Positions 44,091-55,524 of a stretch of DNA of 64,000 bases are shown here, one piece after another (position 1 is the stretch's first letter; every line of letters begins with the position of its first letter). The DNA comes from Lutraria lutraria (Eukaryota > Mollusca > Bivalvia > Venerida > Mactridae). The stretch spans positions 32,810,992 to 32,874,991 of the forward strand of contig OZ026842.1 of assembly GCA_964023205.1 (NCBI GenBank), written 5' to 3'. Made by a program: the position numbers and the translations under genes. The notes under the pieces were generated by a model. The model did not search any database and was not told the DNA's origin. It saw only the letters and a program-made list of their open reading frames with translations.

Positions 44091-44749
44091 AATAAATTGT
44101 AAAAAAATTCTACCTGCCCACCCACTGAAAATTCTCTGGGTAGGGGTACCGCAAACAAACATTTTTAGGATGGCCTAGTAACCAAAGTGCTTGACATAAA
44201 TCATGAGTGCTAACCAGTTCGCTCGTGCATCACTGCGCCCTAATGTACAATTTGAACACCATTAGGCCTTTCTGGAAACCCGACCCATTATAATATATTT
44301 TCCGCGACCCAAGACTTTTTATTAGGCCCGAAAACCAACAAAAAATTACCATGTAACCAGAAACAAACAATTTTTAGGCATATACTACATAATTATCATT
44401 TCTACCCGAAAATTTGTTGCAAGTTTTGATATCTTGATGATCATTTTGTATGAACATACTGAATAAATTAGTTGCGCTAATTTATGTTTTTGAAAAAAAA
44501 TAGTAATCATTCATATTTTGAATGTTTTATGCAATGCATCACAAGCGATTGATTTTTTTTAAAATACTGCGGACGATAATTTCCTTAAAGTTCATCAAAA
44601 CGTTTTTAAAAGCAGTTACTGTATAACATGTACATGTTTGTATAATAATACACATCCGTTTACTATGAATTTCAAGTTTAATCACAGTGTTACCTTTCGT
44701 GCTTCATGTAGCGACATAAGCAAAGGCAACTCAGTATAGATAGATTCTT

Positions 44750-45025
44750 TATATTGGTTAGTGACTGTTCTACATGAAATTAGAAACGCTAAGGGAAGCG
44801 ATCGTTAGCGAGCGACCGGCGTTTCTAATTCACGTAGAACAGTTATTTTAGACACTAACCAAATTAGTGTTTGTCCTATTTTCCCCATCGTACTCTAAAT
44901 AAAAGTTGGTCAGACTCTATCTGTCGAAAAGTCCAGGCAGTCGTCTTCATGAAATTAATCGGTACAAAATCAAATAATCTCGGCAGCTGATTGGCTGGAA
45001 AAATAGGGCAAACACTAACAATGAT
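44750..45025. repeat. Nested inverted repeats (foldback element)
   Basis: The inner pair is TTGGTTAGTGACTGTTCTAC at 44755 against GTAGAACAGTTATTTTAGACACTAACC-type sequence at 44835-44862, enclosing TTAGAAACGC / GCGTTTCTAA. The outer pair is TAGTGTTTGTCCTATTTTCC (44867) against GGAAAAATAGGGCAAACACT (44996). Two arm pairs of different origin sit side by side. Confidence 0.7.
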
Positions 45026-45149
45026 GAGAGTCGGTTAAATCTCTTTTCTGGTTTAAGGATTCTGATCTACCAGGAAACTCAGTATAGACGCCGACGCCAT
45101 GAAAGCCTCACATAGAGATCACTTATATATTAATCTTTATAATCAAAGT

Positions 45150-45365
45150 ACTGAAGGTATTCATGGAAACTGAACTTACATAGACTTACACTGTAACCTG
45201 GAACGGAACGGGAACTAGTTTAACAGGTGCATGGCGGATTTAGAAAAACTTAGTACTTCGGTCCGCATCAAAATTCATGCGCGGCCAAGCCATGCAGTGA
45301 CGGCCTTGGAAAACCGAACTATTGTTTAGTTTCAAAACATGATCAATTTTCGGACCGACTCGTCA
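45150..45365 (+). repeat. Dispersed repeat R4, copy
   Basis: Contains CTGAACTTACATAGACTTAC, GGAACGGGAACTAGTTTAAC and CCGCATCAAAATTCATGCGC. It matches 51380-51545 and 57850-58045 in the same orientation and 29085-29275 inverted. Confidence 0.75.
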
Positions 45366-45489
45366 CATCTCTATTACATCATTCGTGCTGATGCTTTTCC
45401 GGTCGTTAAGGTAGACTTAATATCGTAAGATCACTGTACAGTGTATATAAAGATCTGGTTATTCATGTTTAATAATAATGGTATCTATA

Positions 45490-45715
45490 TGTTCAGGGGC
45501 TTAACGCCGTTTACAATGTTATCTAATACGATGGTCAGTTAATCTAACTAGCTTGTTCGGCCCTCTAGTAGGAACAGGTATTTCTTCACAAATGGAGGAA
45601 AATCATTGTCATGTCAAATTTCTATAGAAGGGTATGACCCGCCATGACCGAGATCCGAACCCTGGATCTCCGCGTTACAAGTCCAGCACTGACCAGTGGA
45701 TCTCGAGTGCGGCCT
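45490..45715 (-). mobile_element. tRNA-derived SINE, family 1, copy 3
   Basis: Body GGCTTAACGCCGTTTACAAT, GAAGGGTATGACCCGCCATG and head ACTGACCAGTGGATCTCGAG. On the minus strand the B box is GGGTTCGGATC. Same layout as 62395-62645. Confidence 0.75.
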
Positions 45716-46296
45716 TTATAATGGTAGGTTCATACTATGCTGCTATATTTCATGTTGATAAAGTATATGGCAGAAGCTCGGCTGTCAAAGACTACATGAT
45801 TCGCAGCCAAGCGAATAATAAAATATAAGTTTGTGATAGCATTATTTATTTTATCTATATACAGTTATCACGGTTTATCTGCTGTTAAAAGGCTTATTTG
45901 AAAGCTACGGTCATTACAGAAAGGAGAGAAAATACAGGAGAACCGAACATCTTATTTCGGATATTCTTTCTACCAGACCTCTTATAAACTATTACAACTT
46001 AAATTGTGGGATGATTGTTCTTCCTACGTAATCAATTTAGAAGTACAGTAGACCGTGTTAGTAAATATATTAATTATATGAGCACACACCAGCCGTGTGT
46101 GCAATTTACATATACAGTAAATCCTCGTCATATAGACCACCTGTGGGACAACAAAACAGTCTTAATATAGAGGTGGTCAGGTTATCGAATTGAAATATAG
46201 AAGAAATATTGATAACTCGACAGGAGAAAATCACTCGTTATAATGAGACGGTCTTAAAACGGAGATGGTTAATATCCTACTTTTTACTGTAGTAGA

Positions 46297-46540
46297 AGAC
46301 TCGCCTCAGGGGCCGAGTGGTTAAGGTCGCTGACTTCATATCATCGTAACCTCATACTGATAGAGGGTCGTGGGTTCGAGCCCAGCTAGCGACCATGTCT
46401 CTTTATGTGAGAAAGTAGGCAGTTGCTTACGGAGGATGGGAGTCTAGTACTGGTTCTTCCCAGGAATGATGGTTAGATGAACTGTCCGCCTCATATGACT
46501 ATGAGTGTTGAAAAGGGGCGTAAAAAGAAACATACTGTAT
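46297..46540 (+). mobile_element. tRNA-derived SINE, family 3 (Ser/Leu-like head)
   Basis: Head GGCCGAGTGGTTAAGGTCGC (A box) and GTCGTGGGTTCGAGCCCAGC (B box), with an extended variable part. A body follows with AGTAGGCAGTTGCTTACGGA and a 3' end AAAAAGAAACATA. The 5' and 3' arms of the head do not pair, so it is not a functional tRNA. Confidence 0.7.
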
Positions 46541-49500
46541 AGAATTCACAACGACCTTCAATTTAGGCAGTTTACAAATAAGCTGATAAGGCGATAGCAT
46601 TTATATAATTGAGTTTATATCTGGGTTTATTGTATACATGTATTTAGATTCTCAACATTACGTTTCAAATGACCTTGTCGGTTCAAATTTACATATTCAA
46701 ACATGTGATCTTAACAGACAGAGAAATATTTATAATATATACCACACTACAAGTTGCCTCTGTATCAAATATACACTAATTAAGTAAATAACACTGATAA
46801 AATATGGCCTCTGTGAATGCCACTTTTAAAACAAGATTAAATTATTTGTTCACCAATGCGTATAAAACCTTAAATCTAATTCACATGTACATGTAATTAT
46901 TTGAATATAAAATTGCAAATGTGAACAAAAATATGTAACGTTTTTATATTTAATTAGCGCGTGATACTAGTACTTTGATTTGAATAGCTTACCTTTTTCC
47001 TTAAGTCCAACACATTCCGATACTCTTTCGATCCGTACGTCAACAGAATAACTACATTCCTTTTTAACTCAAAATAAGTACACTGCGGTTAGATATTGAT
47101 AAATCGATTAACTTATAGTGCATGATCCATTATTAAAAGCTCTGATATTTTTTTAACAAGGAAAAACAACGGTAGTGTCTTGTACACGCAGTATTCACAC
47201 GTGACCCACTTATCGTATATTGACCTGCTCTTTGTGAAACATTAAAACTTTACGCAAATTTTAAATCCACGTAAAAGATGGTATTTAATATGCAAATTGA
47301 CACATTAGCCGGTGTCTTACACACAACGTTAATGGTAAAGAGTGAATAATATGTTTAAGATGTAATTATTCATATACGCAGTTTTTTGAAAACATGTATA
47401 CATCCAAGACTGGTGTGCAAATAATCAGAAAACATTCGTTTGCACATTTTCAGATTCCAGTTAATAGGATCATTCGTGCGATACATGCTCGTAAATACGC
47501 ATCATCAAGCATGCATGTTATAAAATAGTATTGCCATGAATTACACCTAATGCATCACGAAGTTTTAAAATAGTTTTGTTTCTGGTTCTGTCTTTTTATA
47601 GAGATTTCTTGTTATTTATTCGCACGCTTTCAATACTAATTCTACTACTAAAAATCCTACCAGCATTTTTATGAGCATGTTACCAGAACCAAACATTTTA
47701 TGCCTTACTATTCAATCTCTCAATCTTAACTAAACAGAGAAATACGCATGTTATAATTACATACGTGTAGGGTTACAATGTTTGGTTATGCGGTTTTGGT
47801 CACTACTTGTTCAACACTTTTTCAAGAGTCATTCTCAGATTTACAGACTTTCAAATGTGTTTATCGTTCGCGATTGATAAAATGGGCATCAAGTTCCAAT
47901 TGAAAGAGAATCAGGTTGTTTCCAGCATTGGATTCCCAGGGTCAGCTATGATGGAACGTAGCCTGCGAGCAACAACAAAATGGCGAGAAGTTCCAAATGT
48001 TACATCATTGTCAACGGCTAAAAAGTAGTTCAAAACATGTTTCCTTATAATGCACGAAATCATGCTTGGAATTGTTTTTTTCACTCAATGTACATTTGTT
48101 GTCATATTTCAATCACGATTAAGTTGGCTTTGTGTTTCCGTCAAAGCGATTTGACTTTGTGACCTAATTACCGAAAGTAGACCTACATTTTCCGTCAAGA
48201 AATAGTGCGCTTGATAGATAAAACGAAACAGTAAGTTTTGTAAACCATAGCATCATTAATTTTGTCTGCAATGTATTGTAGGACAACAATCTTGTAAAAA
48301 GCTGAGACATTCGAGGGATAACGAATGACTTCTATATGTAGCGTTTGCATAGCATCCTGAATATAGAAAATTATGTACTGGAATCTTTAATTTCGCAGGT
48401 ATGAATTTTCGCGCAAACACTAAATAAGACATAAATAAATTCTCGTATTTCAACATTGATTGCATGTTTAATATTCCATGTCCAACTTTGGCGGACATGG
48501 CCTTATCGAGTATCTGATCAATTTTCAAGGGAAACAACTACAATTCAGGGGTTTATATACAGTCTACCTATTGTTACCCTCCTTGCTTGCGTTATGCTGA
48601 CTTTATTAGGGGTCATAAAGTAATAAAGTCAGTCACGCGTAACAGATAAAATCTTTTATCTTAATTGATCCAAAAATCGATATTTCACTGTATAACTTTT
48701 GGATCTCTGATAAGACTTGAGCATGTCCCAACTATTATGTAGGTCGTTAAAAGGGACAGAAACGTATGATATTGACATTAATTTGTTTCATCAGTAAAAT
48801 TAATTTTGCAAATGCGAATATTATGAAAAGACAAAATTCAAGAATCCTAGTAATAATTGTGTTATTGTATGCACAGTCAAATAGTAATTTGATTTTTATT
48901 CTGCATATAAACACATTAGCGTACAATACATTTATTTTCAATCAACACACTGCACAAAAGAATAATTAAGTTATAATTGATGCTATACTAAATTCACAAA
49001 GAAGTTCTTGCATGCATGTGCTTTCAGATGGAACAAACATCACAATATGGGCATTCACAACAAAATTTATACAAGGTAATAAAGATTTAAGATTATACAG
49101 TTGTCCTTGGATTTCATGTTCATATCAAACATTAATACAGCAAAACAGTGGCTGAATATATTTACACCCAAAAGAGTTCATGTAAAGCAATGTTTATCTG
49201 TCTAAATGTTTACTGGTATCTGTCTTTACTAATGTCACCATAAATTGTTTAACGACAGAAAAGTGTTTAAAAGTTCATAATCCAAGAAATTAATCGATTA
49301 GAATCCGGAATCTTCATAGATATAGAAAAATAATGAGTTCGACGAAGCATCCATTTTCGTTTTGTTTTTATCTAAGAAAATTTCTTAAAGTTAAGACATC
49401 TCGTACCTTGACTAAACTTTTAAGATAAAAATCGTCGAAACCTATTTTTTATTTATGTTTTTTTTATAATATCAACAAATTTGGTTATAAATATCGATTT

Positions 49501-50552
49501 GCTTTTATACGGAAGTAAAGTAAAATAGTTCACATATTGTAATATTTTCATCCATGCTGTAATATGTTTTAGTCTTCAACCTCAATTATCCTAAAACTTG
49601 ATTCAACGCGTCCAATTTTTATTACCCTGTATAATGCATCATGCTGTGACTGTATATACATGGATATACAGTCAGTAGATATTATCATCGCCAAATGCAC
49701 GTAGTTTCCGTAAACGTACGTAAATATCCGAGATTTGCCGAACGATTGACGAATTGAACTTAAAAAAAATCTAAGGGGTAGTTTTAAAAATCATCAAAAG
49801 GGTCGAAGAAGATATTATTTGATTGTTTTCATATTTTACATGGTGAAAGAAATTAAATTTTCAAAACGAATGCAATGAGTACAAATTTGATCACATTTTC
49901 CCCAAAAGAGTTATGATGCTGAAAACATAAAATTTTCATTGAAAAATCTACCAATTTTACGCTTTTTACATTGAATATAGAGGGAATCGATAGGTGTCTT
50001 TTTCAAACGCAAAAGGGTCGAAGAAAGCATTAATTTAAAATAATAAAAAAATACACCATTAGAAAGATAAAATATTAATTAAACTTTTGTGATGAGTACA
50101 AATTTCGTATTTTGAATAGAATAAAGGTTATGACGATTATAGTGAAAATCCCCTTCTTTGTTTAATGTAAATTTGTTATCGATTTTCCAAATCAGCATGT
50201 CCGCGAAAGTTGGGTATGCGAAGATCACGAAGAAATTAGTTGGTACAGTTTAAGAACAGTTTATTGTTACACTCGGCACATATAATATGGTGACAAGAGG
50301 TTTAATTAAGCTATCAACAGTGAACAGTTGGTCGTATTTGTGCATCGATAAATACGTGAAAATAAGACTAGCGCAAAAAGTAATGATACTACAGTATGTT
50401 ACATATGACTGAATCAGACATCAGGACTGTACATTAATCGATTTATTGAACAGTAAATTACCACAGATCAATATTAAGGCTATTTATCAAGTTTAGAAAA
50501 GAGTTCTTAATTCAAGCCTTACACTGTAGACAGTCTCTAGATAAATATCGAT

Positions 50553-50688
50553 CAGGCCCGTAGGAAAGGAGGAAGAGTAGAAGGGCGCTTAGCCCCGCCA
50601 GTAATAAACAAAAGAAGATATATTCTCCCCACTATTTTGCAAAAAATATAGCATTAGCCCGCCTTTCCAAATTTTCCTACGGGCCTGG
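50553..50688. repeat. 136-bp element with CAGGCCCGTAGGAAA inverted ends
   Basis: Opens CAGGCCCGTAGGAAAGG and closes TTTTCCTACGGGCCTGG. The same end phrase appears alone near 15390 and, diverged, near 20930. Confidence 0.65.
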
Positions 50689-51379
50689 AGATAAGTACAT
50701 GGGACGACCCTTTCATAAAACATACGATTATACATATATAATGTATATATATATAATTATACATGTACATCAAATAATAAGAAAATATACTAACCTCGTT
50801 TTTTTCTGATATCCTGACACGTATATAAGTATCATGCTACATGCATGTGTTTCAGACTGCACAGTAGGTCAGGTTTTTTCTCATCTAAGTATTCGTTAGG
50901 CCGTATGGAGTTTAAATATTTGTTTTAGAAACACTCAAAGTGATGTAGTAATAGATTTCTATAAAATGTGAGTACTTTATTGTGATACTGTAACTGTTTA
51001 TTATAAACGTCAAAACGATTGTTTCTCGTTACCCGAACGATCCTGATTTTAACCCGCTACCCTATACTGTTCATTAGACCGGAGGACTGGTACATCAGCT
51101 ATCTCACTTGGTTTACCTTTCTGTACACATGCTTTCAAGAGTGAAAAAATCTCCGACTTACATTCACTATTTCTAATGCGCATGTATACAGAAACAAAAA
51201 ATACACCTTTCATTATTGACTTTATTTAATCATGCATGAAGCTCACGGCACTATTAGCAAACTTAAAATAAATATATACATGTAGATAAACTTTCAACAC
51301 ATAAAGCAAGGAATTTCGTTGATTGGCCTTTCCCCTATTTTTTTACGTGACATAGTAGACGGTTCGGTTCACAGTAATG

Positions 51380-51545
51380 TACTCATCGTATTTAATCAAA
51401 GTACTGAAAGTACTCATGTAAGCTGAATTTCCAATGTATGTCGGATGTAGAAAAATGCTCCGAATCAAAATTCGTGCGCACCGAGCGAGTGGCTGCTACG
51501 GAAAGCTGAACTACCGTCCAGTTTCCAAAAAGCGACATGTATTGT
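51380..51545 (+). repeat. Dispersed repeat R4, copy
   Basis: AATCAAAGTACTGAAAGTAC, then ATCAAAATTCGTGCGCACCG and GAAAGCTGAACTACCGTCCA, in the order seen at 45150 and 57850. The GGAACGGGAAC block is deleted. Confidence 0.65.
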
Positions 51546-53260
51546 CTTATCATTCGGTGATAATATAACACGTGACAGCATAAACAAATCTGTTCAAATC
51601 AAGAAAATTTATTTTAAGAGCGAACTCACCTTAGGCTTAAACAGTTATCTGTTTTTGTTTACTACTTCCTCTGTTTTGTATCTTTTCGCACGGTTTCAAA
51701 AGCCAAAAGAAAGCACAGACCTACCTATCGAATTTTAAGTATCATGTAACTAAAAAAACAATTTTATAGGTCTAGTCAAAACTACCTTTGGAAACAAACT
51801 GAACAGTCTCAGCACGCAGGTGGGTTCATTATTGAGTATAAATTATTGTAATTAGATGTTAAATAAAATTATTATCAAATATAGCGAAAGTACTGAAAAT
51901 TGGTCAGAAAATAAGGATGCTCTCAGCGAACATATATAAACAAGTATTTCATTATCCCAACATTTTAGGAGACATTAAGTAATCATTACGTATAATAGAA
52001 TTTGAGTAAAACGTTTGACTAATTATCGTAAAAATAACAAGAAAAATAATACATAACTAAGTTCATGTATGACGCTTTATTAGGATAATTTTGGCGACCA
52101 AGTTACCTCAGTTATTTTCAGTCTGCTGTGTCGTTTTCTTCCAAATATTGGCCTGGCCCGATGAGTATGTTCCAATATTATGAGAGTTCGATTAGGGATA
52201 ACGAACCCTGATACAGCCATGCGGAACATTGACGCTATTTCCCTATGAAAAGACAACTCCTGTCGTTATTGATTTTTTTACCTGTCTGATAAACTAGTTG
52301 TTTCCCTTTACGCCAAGAAACCAATAAGTGGTCAGTATTGATTTTAGCAAGTTAACCTTATCGAATATGGATTATTTAGGGTTAAACCGAGATCTATATC
52401 TTCTGGTCGTTTTTTGTGCGATCTGAGTTTTAGGGAATGTGAGAGTATTATTTTTTTCACGAGGTGAAGGATCATGGTCTTCAACACAATAATTAAAAGA
52501 AAAAGGTCATTTTTTTTAATACATTATTACATATTTTAATGTTGATCTTTAAATGAATAAATGAGTATTGATGTGGATAACATTAACAAACCAGCAGTAA
52601 ATTGATGTTGTTTGATTCCAATTTAATGACTTTATATAAGGTCAAGGAAAGTACATACTATTCGATGAAATATTACAGCAGTAATATATTTTTATTTTTC
52701 GGAATCAAACACCTTACAGAACACAGTTCTATACGAGCATCCCTGTTTCACACTACTAAAGGAAATAATTATATGAATATATAAATAAAAAATTCAATCG
52801 TTCGACAGAACAAAATATGTTGAGTTTTTCTACGGGCACGGTTAATTTTTCAACTTTCGCATTTCTAAAAATGCATGTTTTTACACAGCTCGGGGTCAAG
52901 TCAAACTGACATAGTGATTCTTATTTCCCGACCAGATACAAGTCGTTGTTGGAACGCGATCTCTAATGACTGTGATAAGTAAGGCAAACAAGATATTGGA
53001 AACTCTGAAAATATTTTTTTTTTAAATAATATCAATATTCAATATAATTTGTTCTATGTGCTTATAAATACAACAAAAGTTTTTCATAAACTAATTATCA
53101 CTATAAATATTTTAACCAGACACTAAGCTGACCGTGACCAGACAGGATTAGACAGATAAGGGGCAATAAAACAATTAAGAGAATAGACCTCCTGTTGCTT
53201 TTGGGGTCATTTATATTTGATATTTGATGTTTTAAGGGTGTTGGGGTATGTATGTGCAAG

Positions 53261-54353
53261 GAATGTAGGACAAAAGCTCTCCCGGACAAAAGCTCCCCGT
53301 TCATTTTGATAGGGGCGGACAAAAGCTCCCCCATTGTTTTACTACCCCGGACAATCGCTCTCCCGTTATTTTTGCACCCCGGACAAAAGCTCCCCTTTTA
53401 TAAAAATGAACTTACCAACGATTGATAATATGTCGTGATATTCTGATCTATTAACCTATAATCGACCTCTTATTCCACGAAAAAAAGGATGAATTAAATT
53501 GAACATTAATGGTCAAATGCTCACTACTGACAACGTGCACCTACTCAATAACGATAACTCCAGATAGGACGCTCACACAAATAAGTTATCGTTCTTACTT
53601 TAATTAAATAAAAAATATGTTTGTATTATATGCCAATTTTGTCAAAATATAGTATAGTTAACATTTTATTTAACAACAAGCATAAAATATTTCAATCAAT
53701 ATGGTGATATAATCATCGTCCATTTTATTTATCAAACAAAAAAAATCAATTACATTACATACCTTGTCATTCAGCCGACAAAGGTATTTGATTCACACTT
53801 GCATTGTTTGCAAGAGATGTTTCAATTAGCGTGTAAAAAAACAAAATTAATTAGAGTAAAGTATCGAGCCGACAAATTAAAATACACTATTGTTAGAATA
53901 CTTTATTTATGTTTGTTATGTGGTCAGAAGATGAATAAAGCAAAGACCTATACATACATGTATAGGTCTTTGAATAAAGGTACATATCATACTAAAGTAT
54001 CTTACGTAGTCTATTTTGATAAATATACGGGTATGGCACACACATACTATTCTACAGATCAGACAGTCAGTCACAGAAACTTCATCAAATACTTACATAA
54101 AATAGACATCATCGGATCGTTCAAACCATATTTTATTTAGGTCTCACTAGTGACGTCACGCTATTCGTTGCTCACACATTTATTTTATATTTATTGATGC
54201 GGGTGAGTTTCTGTCCGGGAGAGCTTTTGTCCGGGGTGTAAAAATAACGAGAGAGCGATTGTCCGGGGTAGTAAAACAATGGGGGAGCTTTTGTCCGCCC
54301 CTATCAAAATGAACGGGGGAGCTTTTGTCCGGGGGAGCTTTTGTCCGGATACC
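53261..54353. mobile_element. TIR element with GGACAAAAGCTCCCC-repeat ends and 9-bp target duplication
   Basis: Ends of about 127 bp (53268-53394 and 54222-54347) are inverse copies, each built from four to five tandem variants of GGACAAAAGCTCCCC. ATGTGCAAG stands immediately outside on both sides (53252-53260 and 54354-54362), and seven bases separate it from the first GGACAAAAG on each side. This is the pattern of an insertion with a 9-bp duplication, known for Mutator, Foldback and Rehavkus-type transposons. The AT-rich interior has one 107-codon ORF with no recognised domain. Confidence 0.8.
53817..54140 (+). CDS. Hypothetical ORF inside the TIR element
   Basis: It has 107 codons from ATG at 53817 (frame open upstream to 53799), is rich in Lys, Tyr and Ile, and contains a CLLCGQK segment. 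I recognise no transposase motif, and the frame crosses a hairpin (AAAGACCTATACAT / ATGTATAGGTCTTT). The composition is that of AT-rich DNA in general, so it may be chance. It is listed because it is the only frame of any length in the element. Confidence 0.15.
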   Translation: MFQLACKKTKLIRVKYRADKLKYTIVRILYLCLLCGQKMNKAKTYTYMYRSLNKGTYHTKVSYVVYFDKYTGMAHTYYSTDQTVSHRNFIKYLHKIDIIGSFKPYFI

Positions 54354-54362
54354 ATGTGCAAG

Positions 54363-55100
54363 TGTGTGCGAGAGAATCGGGGATTGTTTGTTAGTCTTAC
54401 TCATACACTGTTTACGTACAATATCATGTATGTCTATATATTTATTGTGATGATGTGCCATCGGCATAAATAAAAAATAAAGATTTATCTATCTATCTTT
54501 AAATTTATATATTTATTGGTTACTGTCCTAGTAGAACTGTATTAGTAAATCTCTTGGGACTTTAAAAAGTTAAAACGGCACTTTCAATAATAATAATGAA
54601 TAAATGATAATAATAAATTTGTATCAAACATTGTATGTCAATTTTAACACCCGGTCGAGACTGCATGAATGAGCAATATCCCTTTAACAGGGCGATAAAA
54701 TCAATAGATATTACGTAACATCCTGTTAATTGTATATCATCAGTCATAAAAGTGGTCAGAGGCTTTAGCCATATCTGTATCAGGTAATGAAACGTATCCA
54801 CACGAATGCATTTTCTTAATATTCTTTTCAATCAAGAAGTACATATAGAAATATAGCAAGGTATTTTTTCAATGATATTGCAAAGAAATAAGAAAAAGCA
54901 TTTGACAACATTTTTACTAAATGAGACTAAAACAGGCATTGTGTAAAATATTGTTGTACATCGAAATTGGTTCGAATAAAATATATTTCTTATATTTTAT
55001 TATCAATTTATCTATTGTTTTGATTTACTACATTCAAAATCAAATGGGCTTTAAAGAATAATTGGAATATACTTCTGAGTTTATAAAATCACTTAATCTA
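54363..55100. other. Intergenic DNA downstream of MCT-C
   Basis: AT-rich with short GATA-like runs near 54485-54500. Probably includes MCT-C 3' UTR sequence toward 55500. No gene seen. Confidence 0.5.
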
Positions 55101-55129
55101 TGTCTCTGATTTCAAATTCTATGAATAAA

Positions 55130-55430
55130 AGTTACAGATACCTGATCTTTTTAAATTGTCACATCCAAACATAATTGATTAAATAAAATATTAACTTTCG
55201 ATCATAAAACTTTTTGAAAAGTTGGACCCGGGACCACTTGTCGAAAAGGGAGGTAATATTACTAACAAGTTACTCTCCCTTCCTATGATAATTATGATGC
55301 ATTTCTAATTTCATGCGTACAAATTCCAAATTTACATAATTCAGAAAAAAATCGTGGTGGATCTATTCTACATATTCAATAAAAATATACAAGAGTTTAA
55401 GGGTTAGAAATGAATGCTTGTATTAGGGTC
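55130..55430. mobile_element. MITE-like element, copy 2
   Basis: Matches 40665-40972 in the same orientation through CATCCAAACATAATT, AAAGTTGGACCCGG, ACTCTCCCTTCCTATGAT and GGTTAGAAATGAATGCTTGT, ending in TATTAGGGTC. The left terminal repeat is not recognisable. Confidence 0.65.
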
Positions 55431-55524
55431 TTTAATCCTTTAATTATTCTTCAAATCGAGCATGCCAAGATCTTTGCGTACGTTTCGTTAGCAACTTCAC
55501 ATGAATCAAGCTTCGGATGTTCTA

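Larger units (their letters stand above)
46560..53250. other. Gene-poor stretch between MCT-B and MCT-C
   Basis: AT-rich, with only repeat fragments. These are CATGT-ACCAGAA family pieces (47570-47740, 51015-51240), a hairpin built from TGACTTTATTA near 48598-48635, the palindromic-ended element at 50553-50688 and R4 at 51380-51545. It probably contains the MCT-B promoter-distal region. No coding exon is recognised. Confidence 0.55.

Noticed and set aside
46297..46395. Possible tRNA-Ser/Leu gene
   Set aside because: A and B boxes are present, but the acceptor ends do not pair and a SINE body follows directly.
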